Shown: piece by piece, positions 9,327 to 18,002 of the stretch | Layout: each line of letters opens with the position of its first letter | Numbering within the stretch: the first letter of the stretch is position 1 | From: DAINRZ01 sp964634885 | Lineage (GTDB): Bacteria; Bacteroidota; Ignavibacteria; Kapaibacteriales; UBA2268 | Length of the DNA stretch: 64,000 nt | Reading direction: 5' to 3' | Assembly: GCA_964634885.1 (NCBI GenBank) | Contig: CAZWLN010000023.1 | Coordinates: forward strand, 1-64,000 | The notes under the pieces: generated by a model | The model's input: the letters and a program-made list of their open reading frames with translations, nothing else | Databases searched by the model: none | What the model was told of the DNA's origin: nothing | Program-made: the position numbers and the translations under genes

Positions 9327-10004
9327 CTACCTCTCGCAGAAACTGCCTTTCGGCAGGGTAATTGTGCGGATTTGGTACTTTATGTTGTAATTCTTAATGA
9401 TTGCCGAATTTTTAATAATAGCTTCAAAATCATCATCATCAGACTTAATTATCATAAAGGCGCCGGAATTGTCCGTGAACAGCCCGTCCATCAATACGGC
9501 CGTATTCAAACGAAGTGAGTCTGACAATTCCTGCCAGCCTTTCCTGTATTCATCCTGAAGGCTTGTTGTGTCCGTCGTCTGTTCCAGGTCGGGAAAGATG
9601 TACCTGATAGAGTAATACTCAACCATTTCTGCCGGTTCCGGGTAATCGCAGAAACCGCAGACAAGGGGAGCCCAGTTGAGGTATTCCGTCCGGAATACGC
9701 CGGCCTGTACCATCGCGTCGGTTGCCATTGTGTCTTTTGCTTCCTGTAAGCTTAAAGCACGCAGGATGAACAGTATCCCTTCACCATCGATGGTCGCCGA
9801 CAATTTCAGGAATCCCGATTCATAGAGCCTGTAAGTATTATCAGTATGTGCTTTCTGCAGAATACCGGTGCTGAAGTTGTCAATGTCATCCATTGCCGGC
9901 GAAGGGGTAAGGAACACAAAATAATACTCCTGTGGCCTTGCCGGGTACAGGTACTGAGCCCAGAAAAACACGAACAGCAATATTCCCGGAAGAAGCAATT
10001 TCAT
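9327..10004 (-). CDS. Exported YCII-related protein
   Basis: 225 residues. The start is taken at ATG (first base 10004): it gives the signal-like MKLLLPGILLFVFFWA and has GTGAGG 7 nt upstream, overlapping the preceding gene's stop. The open frame continues 107 codons upstream only as a shadow of that gene. Residues about 27-120 resemble the ferredoxin-like YCII fold: KAHTDNTYRLYESG, GILFILRALSLQEAKDTMATDAMVQAG, then an acidic C-terminal half with FMIIKSDDDDFEAI that may be a second, degenerate copy. Known: YCII proteins are small dimeric proteins of mostly unknown function. Last gene of the run that starts with the TMTC-like protein at 13450. Confidence 0.6.
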   Translation of the reverse strand: MKLLLPGILLFVFFWAQYLYPARPQEYYFVFLTPSPAMDDIDNFSTGILQKAHTDNTYRLYESGFLKLSATIDGEGILFILRALSLQEAKDTMATDAMVQAGVFRTEYLNWAPLVCGFCDYPEPAEMVEYYSIRYIFPDLEQTTDTTSLQDEYRKGWQELSDSLRLNTAVLMDGLFTDNSGAFMIIKSDDDDFEAIIKNSAIIKNYNIKYQIRTITLPKGSFCER

Positions 10005-10012
10005 TAGCAGCC

Positions 10013-10858
10013 TCACATTGTGGCAGTTGTACTGTTGGGCGTCCGGAAACCGACATCGGAGTAATCCTTTTCGGAACCCAGGACACTGTGTGGAATGAGG
10101 TACATCGCCAGGCTGATGCACGCAGCGATAAACGCCCATTTGATGTTCTTCGGATTTTTCTTCAGTCTCCACACCGCAATGATCCAGAAAAGAAATGCTA
10201 AAGCGGTTTTGTTGTCGGTAAGGTCGTTGCCCAAAGGCCATCCTGTCCAGAAGGCACCGAAAGCATAGTTCTGGACCAAGGGCCCTAAGATGATCCCTCC
10301 GATAAAAATTGTAACGAGAGACCAAACAGATAGTTTCAGCACCTTGTCACCTTTGAAGAGCGCTTCTAAAGCTGTACGGAATGCGAACCACAGAGCCAGG
10401 AACATGAAGATGATATGTGGCAGTAAGATTGCGTCGGGGACATGGCCCTTGTACCGAAGTCTGATTTCCTCTGTGTTGAGCTTGTACTCTTTGCCCGATG
10501 CGTCGTAGAGGCTGATGAAATACTGTACTTTTGCGGCTGCATCGAGCCAGGGGAGCCAGGAAATCCTGGCAATCAGGGTGTCGCCTTTTCGCTCGAGGCT
10601 GTCTGTCTTCCAATCCATATCAGTTGTGTATATCTTATGGCGTATTGTCCCTTTCAACGTTTCACTGCAGGGTATCTTTATCTCCACATCGGATCCGGTT
10701 TCAGCCGAGCGTAGAAAGGAATATTTGATTGCATTCCCGTCGATTGTAACCTCCCCTTTAAATGGATGGGTAGGGCCGGTCATACGCTGGTACAGTACGG
10801 CTGCAGCCATTAAAAGAAATGATAAGATCCAGAGTAATACTGCTTTCTTTTTGCTCAA
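10013..10858 (-). CDS. Multi-pass membrane protein of unknown function
   Basis: 281 residues, starting at TTG (first base 10858) with AGAGGAG upstream; there is no ATG that would keep the first membrane segment. One N-terminal membrane segment (about 8-24), an exported beta-rich domain (about 30-130: KYSFLRSAETGSDVEIKIPC, IARISWLPW, YKLNTEEIRLRYKG), then four membrane segments (about 145-165, 178-200, 217-235, 240-260). Family not recognised. It lies 12 bp downstream of the TMTC-like gene and 8 bp upstream of the YCII-like gene, so the three are very probably one transcript and may form one complex. Confidence 0.75.
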   Translation of the reverse strand: MSKKKAVLLWILSFLLMAAAVLYQRMTGPTHPFKGEVTIDGNAIKYSFLRSAETGSDVEIKIPCSETLKGTIRHKIYTTDMDWKTDSLERKGDTLIARISWLPWLDAAAKVQYFISLYDASGKEYKLNTEEIRLRYKGHVPDAILLPHIIFMFLALWFAFRTALEALFKGDKVLKLSVWSLVTIFIGGIILGPLVQNYAFGAFWTGWPLGNDLTDNKTALAFLFWIIAVWRLKKNPKNIKWAFIAACISLAMYLIPHSVLGSEKDYSDVGFRTPNSTTATM

Positions 10859-10870
10859 GCCGGGTCTCCT

Positions 10871-13450
10871 CTATTGTTTGTTCATAATGTCGTTTAGCTC
10901 GGGAGGAAGTTCCCCGCCGTTCTTTTTCAAATCCTGTGCAATTCTTACAGCTCCCTCTTTGTTGTTTCTAATCCTGTAGAATTTGATAAGGTTGATGTAA
11001 GAGCCAAAGTCCTTTGGAGCTACCTGCAGGGACCTCAGCCATTGCGACTCAGCTTTCGGAAAATTCTTTTCTTTGTAGTAGAGAGCAGCGTCGCTGTTAA
11101 GTGCATTGCCGTGATTGGGGTTGAGCGAAAGGCAGCGGTCGAACGCTTCGTGGGCCTTTTGCCCGTTGTCCGTCAGGGCATAAGTATTGCCGATGAAGTA
11201 CCATATTTCCGGGTCGTTTTGATTGAGGGAGAGAGCTTTTTCGAAACAGGCAAGCGCCGTTTTCGTGTCATTCATTTTATAGCTCAATTCGCCGGACAGC
11301 ATCACCAGGTTCTTTTCGCCCGGGTACTGGCCGATACCTTTGTCGAGCAGTTCCCTGGCTTTGTCGTATTCTTGTGTGTTAATGTATGCGCTAACGAGGA
11401 AATAGTAATACATGGGAGGCTGTTTCAGTTGTTCACCCTTGGCGGCAATCCTTTTCACTTCATTGTAATTGCCACGTTTGTTGTAGAATTCCATCAACTG
11501 TATATACAATTCCGGCTGCACCGAGAGGGCCTGGTTAAAATAGTCTTTCGCCCCGGCGCTGTCTCCCTGTATATAATAGTTCATGCCCTGGTAAAGAATG
11601 GCGTCGGGAATTCTGGTCTTGGCAAGCACTTTGTCCAGAATGGCAATGGACGGCTTGATCTGGTTGTTATATGTGTAGGAAGCGGCAAGCAGAATGGCCC
11701 ACGGTGGAGGTACCAGGTTGTTCGGTGGCTTGAGGTTCCTGCACATGGCAATGGCTTTTTCAATGTAGGGAATGGCTTCTGCTTTCCTGCCCCTGTTGAA
11801 CAGCGATTTCCCAAGGAAATAGTTACCTATGTGGTCTTCGGGCAGGTATTTGAAAAGCTTCCGTGCATACTCTTCTACCTTCTCATATTTTCCTGTCTTG
11901 TCGTACATGTCGAACAGCTGGTAATATATCTTTTTATTCTCCGGATTGCGTTTGATTGCTTCCATGAACAGGCTGTCGGCCTGGGGATACTGTTGGTTTG
12001 TCTTGTATGCAAGAGCCATGTCGTAGTATCCACGCGATTTGTCAGGGTACATCTCTATCATTTTACTCCAGAACGAAAACCTGTCGTGGAATGATTCCTT
12101 ATAGGTCCAGGACTTGGCTCCGAAAATCAGGAACACAAGCAGGCCCAGAATAAGAGGGACAGCCTTTTTGAAATTGACCTTAAAGAATACCAACAATTGT
12201 GAGACGATAACCAGGATGCCGAACATAGGTAGATAGGCCCTGTGCTCAGCATAGTCAAAGAAGTCGTCAACGTACTGGATTCGTATCATCAGCGTCGGCA
12301 GGAGCAGGACTACAAACCAGGCAAAGCCCCACAATACTTTATATGAATTTCTCAGGGATTCGTTGGGTTCGGAGTGCTTCATCAGGTACACAAAGGCGCC
12401 GATGATTGCAAGGATGAACAGCCAGCCTGTAATGATCGAGAAAGCTTCGAAAGACGACAGTGCAATCATTTTATAGGGAATGAAAATCTTCCCGATCATT
12501 GCAGGGATAGAATTGAAATTCTTTATCAATGCATCCAAACCGATCTCGTCAGGACTGTCGATCTTTGCCATTGCCGCTTTTCTCAGCATATACCACACTA
12601 TTCCTCCGGCAGCCCACAGGGGAACGGCTATCTGTGTCCTCAACTTCAGGGTACTGCGGTCATGTTTGTACAGCATAGCATAGGGAATATACATCAGGCA
12701 GAGGACGGGGAAGACGATGCCGATTTCTTTTGTGAAAAGGCTTACTAAGAAGAATATCATGTGCAGGGACAGGTATATTGCCGATCGGCTGTTTTTCTTC
12801 GTTTCGATGTATGCAATGAAAAAGATGAACGACAGCAGGATGAAGACCGTAATCATCGAGTCGTTCCTGCCCGAGATCCAGGACACTGCCGGTGTCAGCA
12901 GAGGATGGACAGTGAAGATCAGGCTCAGGATGAAGGAATGGACTACCGGGAAGCGCAGCATAATCATGGCCAGCAGTATCAGGATGGAGCCGGCAATATG
13001 GAACAGAAGGCTGGTCCGGTGATAGATTTCCGGGTTGATGTATTTATCTAATTGCTGGCTGTCGTTGATCTGAGGCAGCTTGCTCAGGTCCATGCCGTCT
13101 TTGGTCGCCGACTTGGCGTCGATGATGAAGGATGCATTAAGGACAGGCCTGTAAAAGGTAGTACCGATTGTGGTGTCGAGAGTGGTTTTCAAAGGGATGT
13201 CCTTTGTGAACCTCTCGATGAAAATGTTGTCGTCGCAATAAACGATATTATTACTTAAATTGGAATAATAGAGAACGACAGCAGTAAGAGCAATTGCAAG
13301 CGACAGGATTGCAACCTCGATGTGAGGATTGAGCTTAGAGAATATCCTTCCGGAAAACCTTGGTTCCATCGTTGGCAATGAGTCATTATACATCCGGGCA
13401 GCATCCGCTTTTCCCTTCTGTTTCTTTTTTGTCTGAGTATTCTTACCCAT
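10871..13450 (-). CDS. TMTC-like membrane glycosyltransferase with C-terminal TPR domain
   Basis: 859 residues. Lysine-rich cytosolic start, then about ten membrane segments (44-445) followed by roughly a dozen tetratricopeptide repeats (460-850). Seen: CDDNIF with an Asp pair at 73-74 in the first external loop, YRPVLNASF (about 100), HPLLTPAVSWISGRND (182-197) and AEHRAYLP (401-408). Known: this set of motifs (acidic pair in loop 1, HP..EA.W..GR-type motif, R.YLP motif, TPR tail) is characteristic of the TMTC/PMT-like GT-C O-mannosyltransferase family of eukaryotes and many bacteria. Inferred: it transfers a lipid-linked sugar to exported proteins, with the TPR part holding the acceptor. 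An alternative is a transport or assembly scaffold. Acceptor proteins may be the abundant Ser/Thr-rich T9SS cargo of this window. Confidence 0.75.
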   Translation of the reverse strand: MGKNTQTKKKQKGKADAARMYNDSLPTMEPRFSGRIFSKLNPHIEVAILSLAIALTAVVLYYSNLSNNIVYCDDNIFIERFTKDIPLKTTLDTTIGTTFYRPVLNASFIIDAKSATKDGMDLSKLPQINDSQQLDKYINPEIYHRTSLLFHIAGSILILLAMIMLRFPVVHSFILSLIFTVHPLLTPAVSWISGRNDSMITVFILLSFIFFIAYIETKKNSRSAIYLSLHMIFFLVSLFTKEIGIVFPVLCLMYIPYAMLYKHDRSTLKLRTQIAVPLWAAGGIVWYMLRKAAMAKIDSPDEIGLDALIKNFNSIPAMIGKIFIPYKMIALSSFEAFSIITGWLFILAIIGAFVYLMKHSEPNESLRNSYKVLWGFAWFVVLLLPTLMIRIQYVDDFFDYAEHRAYLPMFGILVIVSQLLVFFKVNFKKAVPLILGLLVFLIFGAKSWTYKESFHDRFSFWSKMIEMYPDKSRGYYDMALAYKTNQQYPQADSLFMEAIKRNPENKKIYYQLFDMYDKTGKYEKVEEYARKLFKYLPEDHIGNYFLGKSLFNRGRKAEAIPYIEKAIAMCRNLKPPNNLVPPPWAILLAASYTYNNQIKPSIAILDKVLAKTRIPDAILYQGMNYYIQGDSAGAKDYFNQALSVQPELYIQLMEFYNKRGNYNEVKRIAAKGEQLKQPPMYYYFLVSAYINTQEYDKARELLDKGIGQYPGEKNLVMLSGELSYKMNDTKTALACFEKALSLNQNDPEIWYFIGNTYALTDNGQKAHEAFDRCLSLNPNHGNALNSDAALYYKEKNFPKAESQWLRSLQVAPKDFGSYINLIKFYRIRNNKEGAVRIAQDLKKNGGELPPELNDIMNKQ

Positions 13451-13535
13451 AAAGCCTGTTTTATTTATTCTACATATTAAAGCAAAGCTAAATAAAATAA
13501 AAAAATCAAGATTTCAAAACGACAATAAGAAATTC

Positions 13536-15731
13536 TTACAAAAGGCCGAATTTCTTACGCAGAAACCATTCGACGGCAAAAAAGAGAATTGCAAAACCAA
13601 GAATCCAGGGAAGGTTCCAAATAGCAATTTCGTTCCTAAGTGTAACGGGCTTTGGCCTGAAGTTCGGGTCGTTTTTCAAGTCGTCGAGGAAGCGACCGGC
13701 ATCGCGTGCAAAATAGAATTTGCCGCCGGTTCTTTGGGCTATGTTGCGGAGCAAAGCCGAATTGAGCCTGAGGTTCATGAATTCGAGGTTGATCTCACCG
13801 ACGCTGAAATTGCCGTTGTCGCTGCCCAACCTGGCATTGTTGACCGTAACGTCGCCGTTGAACGAGTACTGCCCGCCGCCAAGGCCTTCGAGGCTCCCGT
13901 AATACCTGCCGTTGCTCAGCGAGCTGAGGGTTATTTCCCTGTTTTCTTTGCCGCCCTTGACGCTTACGGTAACATTGGCGTTGTCAACGGGAGTGTATGA
14001 TGCGTCGTAAACCTGTGCTATGAATTCGACGTTTTCGCTGCTTGTGTAATGCTTCTTTGTGGTCCTGATCCTGACGTTCTTGTTGTCCTGGTCAACGGAA
14101 AGCCACTTGAATGAATTGTTGATGAAAATGTCCAGCAGGTCGGGAGTGCCTGTCCTGTCTTTGGCCACTTCCTGGGCGTAGCCGATCAGCTTCCAACGGT
14201 ATAAACCATAGCCCATCAGGGCGATGGACTTCTGGTTGCGGAAGACTCGCGTCATTATCAGCGGTTCCTTAAGCGAAACGTTGTTTATTTTAATATATGA
14301 CAGTACATCGCTTTCTGGTTTAACTTCCACGAATATTTCAGTTTTGAAAAGGGGAGGAAGCTGGTTCCAGTACTCAAGGTCTTTCTCTGTGCCCGATACC
14401 CTGAGCAGGGGACTGGCAAGCGACTGCGGCTTGAAGTCCGGCAGGGCAAGGAACTCATTGGGACGGGAGAGTGTAGTCCTGAAAGGCAGGTATTCATCTA
14501 TTGCTTTGAGCTTGTTGTAATCTGTGTTCTGGGCGGCAATGAACATCAGGGACTTGCCTCGGTCGAGCGCTGTCTTAAGCGAGGCTATCACATTCTGGGG
14601 TGTTGAACTGATTGGGAAACCAACCAGGATGATAATCTCGGACTCCATCAGGTCAGCCGCAGTGGGAGCTTTGTCGTAGAACTCGGAACCTTTCTTCTGG
14701 ATGAAAGAGCTGATCTCAATGCCCTTTTCTTTATTGATCACGTTTTTAATAAAAGAGATGTCGGAGTTGGGCGCTCCGGCAAGAATTGTGATTTTTCTCT
14801 TGTTTTTCAGTACTTTCAGGAATTCCGTAAGTGAATTGTTCTTTAGTGTCAGTTCGCCTGCAAGAGTGCCGACAGAAGCAGTGATTTTGTGTATTCCTTC
14901 AATCTTCGGCATATACTCCAGTACGGCTGAATAGCTGTTCTGTCCCTGTGTGATTTTTACTGTCTGTTCGGCAAACTTTGAGCCGTTGTCTGAAAGAGTA
15001 AGTTTTACTTCTCCTTCGTTGTATCCGTTGATTTTTAGATTGACGTTGATTGGTACCGGGTTGTCGATGTATGCTACTTCGTTCATCAGCAGGGACTGGA
15101 CTGCCAGGTCCTTTGGCTCGGAAGTGTCGCCGATGCCGATGATGTAAACCGGCTTGCCGAGTGCGTCTGCGTCGTAAACGGGATTGATGCCGGTGTTGAA
15201 TTCACCGTCGGTAAACATTAGTACTGCCTGTATGTTATCTTCGTTGAAGGTGGAATTGACCCAGCGCAGAGCCTGGGAGATGTCGGTCAGCTGGCCGTTC
15301 TTCTTCAGGCTGTCGTAGGTGAACGAACTGCTGTTGAAGTCGTTCAGGTATCTGATTTCAGAGTCGAAGGCGGCAACGACGAGGTTTTCATCGCCGATTT
15401 CACTGAAACGGGACTGGCCGAAGGCATCCCTGTACTGGCTGTTGCGGTTTGTACCCGCATCTCTTTGCGTCATCGACAAGGAGTTGTCGAACAGTACAAC
15501 TAATTTCGGATCTTTCTCCACGCCGCTGATGATTGTAAGAATGGGTTCGAACAGGGTAAAAAGGAGAAGAAGTATTCCTGCCGACCTTAGGGTAATGAGC
15601 AGGCGCTTTTTCATGGGGGCTACCGGGGGAACAGTGATCCTGTAATAGTAAACAGAAAGAGCTGCGGAAAGTATTGCCAATAATGCTAACAGCCACCAGG
15701 AGCCGCTGATTCCAAATACGTATGAGTTCAT
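13536..15731 (-). CDS. Large VWA-domain inner-membrane protein
   Basis: 731 residues. Two N-terminal membrane segments (13-30, 47-67), a VWA domain from about 76 whose metal site begins D82-N-S84-L-S86, then beta-rich domains and a segment (about 305-420) with an alpha/beta pattern (ITILAGAPNSD, IIILVGFPISS, SLMFIAAQN) like class-I glutamine-amidotransferase folds without a visible catalytic Cys. Later a macroglobulin/Ig-like domain (VEFIAQVYDASYTPVDNANVTVSV) and a final membrane segment (about 705-723) ending FLRKKFGLL. Known: this layout is that of the long 'VWA membrane protein' family related to BatA. Inferred: periplasmic protein-protein interaction or assembly. 85 bp upstream of the TMTC-like gene and in the same direction. 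Confidence 0.75.
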   Translation of the reverse strand: MNSYVFGISGSWWLLALLAILSAALSVYYYRITVPPVAPMKKRLLITLRSAGILLLLFTLFEPILTIISGVEKDPKLVVLFDNSLSMTQRDAGTNRNSQYRDAFGQSRFSEIGDENLVVAAFDSEIRYLNDFNSSSFTYDSLKKNGQLTDISQALRWVNSTFNEDNIQAVLMFTDGEFNTGINPVYDADALGKPVYIIGIGDTSEPKDLAVQSLLMNEVAYIDNPVPINVNLKINGYNEGEVKLTLSDNGSKFAEQTVKITQGQNSYSAVLEYMPKIEGIHKITASVGTLAGELTLKNNSLTEFLKVLKNKRKITILAGAPNSDISFIKNVINKEKGIEISSFIQKKGSEFYDKAPTAADLMESEIIILVGFPISSTPQNVIASLKTALDRGKSLMFIAAQNTDYNKLKAIDEYLPFRTTLSRPNEFLALPDFKPQSLASPLLRVSGTEKDLEYWNQLPPLFKTEIFVEVKPESDVLSYIKINNVSLKEPLIMTRVFRNQKSIALMGYGLYRWKLIGYAQEVAKDRTGTPDLLDIFINNSFKWLSVDQDNKNVRIRTTKKHYTSSENVEFIAQVYDASYTPVDNANVTVSVKGGKENREITLSSLSNGRYYGSLEGLGGGQYSFNGDVTVNNARLGSDNGNFSVGEINLEFMNLRLNSALLRNIAQRTGGKFYFARDAGRFLDDLKNDPNFRPKPVTLRNEIAIWNLPWILGFAILFFAVEWFLRKKFGLL

Positions 15732-15761
15732 TGTCGTTCGAAACCGGTTAAATTATACATA

Positions 15762-16469
15762 TTACAATGGTACTTCAATTAATAAGAGGCTGCAATTCTG
15801 GCGTGCCCTGATCCTGAAACTGCTGCAGCCGCTGACGGCAGCAGCGTCACGGCTGAAAAGCACGGATTTTTCAATTTCTATCGATCCTTCGATTACAAAG
15901 ACATAGACTCCATACTTCGGATTGGTTAGTTTATACTCCGGTTTGTTGTCTTTGTCGATGTCTGCCAGGTACAGGTGGCAGTCCTGGTTGATGCTCAGGC
16001 TGTCGTCGCTGGTTTCAGGGCTGGCGATGAGCCTGAAGTTGTTTTTCAGGCTTTCTTTCGTATAGGTAGCAATGCCGTAGCGCGGCCTGATTTCAAGTTT
16101 ATCGGGAGCAATCCAGAGTTGAAGGAAGTTAAGCTGTTCCTTGTCCGAAGCGTTGAATTCGGAGTGCATGATGCCGGTCCCGGCAGACATAAGCTGTACT
16201 TCTCCGGGTTTTACGGCCTGTTCGTTGTTGAAACTGTCCTTGTGAAGGAGAGTACCGGACAATGGAATGGATATGATTTCCATGTTCCTGTGAGGGTGGA
16301 AATCGAAACCCGATCCGGGCATTACGCTGTCGTCATTGAGAACCAGAAGCTTGCCGAAACCCTGACGTTCGGGATTCTGGTACTCCGCGAAGCTGAATGA
16401 ATGATTGGTTTTCAGCCAGTCATGGTCAAAAAAGCCTCTCTCATTTGATTTGTGAATTTCAATCTTCAT
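15762..16469 (-). CDS. Pirin family protein
   Basis: 235 residues. The start ATG at 16469 is chosen because homologues begin close to this point (MKIEIHKSNERGFFDHDWL); the longer open frame runs back into the upstream terminator. Two cupin halves. The N-terminal cupin keeps the pirin metal site: His58 and His60 in HPHRNMEI, His102 and Glu104 in MHSE, and the G.VQ.M.AG.GI.HSE signature. Known: pirins bind iron and some have quercetin 2,3-dioxygenase activity; most cellular roles are unclear. The C-terminal half is shorter and lacks an obvious second metal site. It lies after the susCD terminator and 30 bp before the VWA gene. Confidence 0.92.
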   Translation of the reverse strand: MKIEIHKSNERGFFDHDWLKTNHSFSFAEYQNPERQGFGKLLVLNDDSVMPGSGFDFHPHRNMEIISIPLSGTLLHKDSFNNEQAVKPGEVQLMSAGTGIMHSEFNASDKEQLNFLQLWIAPDKLEIRPRYGIATYTKESLKNNFRLIASPETSDDSLSINQDCHLYLADIDKDNKPEYKLTNPKYGVYVFVIEGSIEIEKSVLFSRDAAAVSGCSSFRIRARQNCSLLLIEVPL

Positions 16470-16544
16470 AAATAAATAACGAAAAAAATCAATAAACAAT
16501 GAGTCATTAACGATTATCGTGTTAAATGATTTTCCAAAGGCGCA

Positions 16545-16590
16545 TTCGAAAAGAAACGAAAACAGCCGCACCCTTTTGAGATGCGGCTGC
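16545..16590 (-). terminator. Intrinsic terminator of the susCD operon
   Basis: On the - strand CAGCCGCA (16589-16582) pairs with TGCGGCTG (16570-16563), an 8-bp GC-rich stem with an 11-nt loop, followed by TTTTCGTTTCTTTTC. It lies 44 bp after the SusD stop and upstream of the pirin gene. Confidence 0.8.
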
Positions 16591-16633
16591 AATCAGTATT
16601 TTATAAGTGCCTTTTCAGGCGGTCATGATTTCA

Positions 16634-17968
16634 TCAATCAAAATTCGGATTGATCTTCCTTTCTTCGTAGCTGATGGGGAAGAAGTGCCAGGCCGTAGCC
16701 GAAAGGTGCCACTTTCCCGGGAACCTGCGCTCGTCGATGAGCCTCATGCCGGTGAAACAGAGTTCCTTGTCCCTTTCGACGTAGATCAGATCGAGGTAAT
16801 TGCCGGCGTATTTCGAAGTAACATCGTCGGCAGTAAGGGCGACGAGGCCGTGGCTTGCCCTGACTTCATTGATGAGGCCCAGGCCTGTCGGGTTGTCGGA
16901 GTTACGGATAGCAATCTCGGCTTTCATCAGTGTGTTTTCCTGCCAGGTGAGGAAAGGTAACGGTGCAGCCATTTCATTGTATTTATACTGCTGGAAATAA
17001 TACCTGTACGTGGTGTCGCCGGCTTTGTATGTTATGCCGCCGATGGTTACATCTTCGGTCCAGATGTGCTTGGTTTTACTCCTGATTGTGTAAAGAGGAA
17101 TACGGTTTTCTTCCAGGGGATCCTCAACAGTGTAATCGGCAAACCTGTCTGCGGCGTGGAACTGTGTCCTGCCGGGGCCTGCCCAGTAATACCAGTAATT
17201 GTTTTCGGATTTGTTGTACAGGGCAGCAAAGTCCTCGGCGCCGTCTGCCATTCCAAGTTCTGCGGCAGCAGAGGCTTCCGAATACTTACCCTGGAGGAGG
17301 TATATCCTGGCTTTGAAAGAGTTGGTAATAGCAGCTTCGGCTTCGTCTGCATATTTCAGCGCTTCGTCGAGTTTGGCGATTGCGTCTGTGTACATCGTTG
17401 CAGCAGGGATGTAAGGACCGCAGTTGATTACTCCGCCGCCGCCGTCGTTGGGTTCCAGCGACCAGTAGGAAGCCCAGATGTAGCGTGCCATGGCGCCGTA
17501 GAAGTTGGCAGTGTAAAGCGCTTCGCGTTTCCATTCTGTGTGCTGGTCATTGGCAGGGTCGAAGACCATCCTCTTGTTGATGCGCTCGATGAGAGTGTCG
17601 GCATGGAGCCTCAGCCTGCCAAGCTCATCCATAATCGCGCCGGTTGAGTTGTTGTTGGTCAGCAGTACTCCGTATTCTCCCAGGTCTAATTGCCTGTATG
17701 TCGTATAGGTAGCGCCAGAGATGTCGTTAGTAAATTCAAGTTCATCGGACAATCCGCCGGCAAAGATCGAGGTTTCGTCCCAGACAACTACCCAAAGGGC
17801 TTTGATGCCGTTTGTGAGGATAGGAAGATCTTCAGGTGAATAAAGGCTGTCATCGACAGTGTCGTCGATGGGCGACTTGATGTTTGTTACATAGTCGGTG
17901 CAGGAACCCAGGAAAGTTGTCGCTCCGACTGCCACCAGGACTAATATTAATTTTAGATGTTTTATCAT
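16634..17968 (-). CDS. SusD/RagB-like outer-membrane lipoprotein
   Basis: 444 residues from ATG 17968, which has GAGG 8 nt upstream and gives a lipoprotein signal (MIKHLKLILVLVAVGATTFLGSC, lipobox LGSC). The open frame extends 18 codons further without a better site. SusD-type helical fold: TPR-like pairs (DAIAKLDEALKYADEAEAAI, KARIYLLQGKYSEASAAAELGM), then PLPFLTWQENTLMKAEIAIR, LINEVRASHGL, and YVERDKELCFTGMRLIDERRF near the end. Known: SusD proteins cap SusC transporters and bind glycan or peptide ligands. The gene directly follows susC (34 bp). No glycosidase, sulfatase or peptidase gene lies beside the pair, so the substrate cannot be inferred. Confidence 0.93.
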   Translation of the reverse strand: MIKHLKLILVLVAVGATTFLGSCTDYVTNIKSPIDDTVDDSLYSPEDLPILTNGIKALWVVVWDETSIFAGGLSDELEFTNDISGATYTTYRQLDLGEYGVLLTNNNSTGAIMDELGRLRLHADTLIERINKRMVFDPANDQHTEWKREALYTANFYGAMARYIWASYWSLEPNDGGGGVINCGPYIPAATMYTDAIAKLDEALKYADEAEAAITNSFKARIYLLQGKYSEASAAAELGMADGAEDFAALYNKSENNYWYYWAGPGRTQFHAADRFADYTVEDPLEENRIPLYTIRSKTKHIWTEDVTIGGITYKAGDTTYRYYFQQYKYNEMAAPLPFLTWQENTLMKAEIAIRNSDNPTGLGLINEVRASHGLVALTADDVTSKYAGNYLDLIYVERDKELCFTGMRLIDERRFPGKWHLSATAWHFFPISYEERKINPNFD

Positions 17969-18002
17969 ATTTACCTCATTAGTATTAATTTCTTTTTTCA
18001 AA

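Noticed and set aside
10005..10325. N-terminal extension of the YCII-like gene by 107 codons
   Set aside because: The extension is a shifted-frame reading of the upstream membrane gene; ATG 10004 has a ribosome site and gives a signal peptide.
11042..12094. 350-codon open frame on the + strand inside the TMTC-like gene
   Set aside because: It lies wholly antisense to TPR-coding sequence with clear motifs, its translation is low-complexity and hydrophobic without a recognisable domain, and no ribosome site supports it.
16470..16592. N-terminal extension of the pirin gene
   Set aside because: It would run through the susCD terminator hairpin, and pirins begin near the ATG at 16469.
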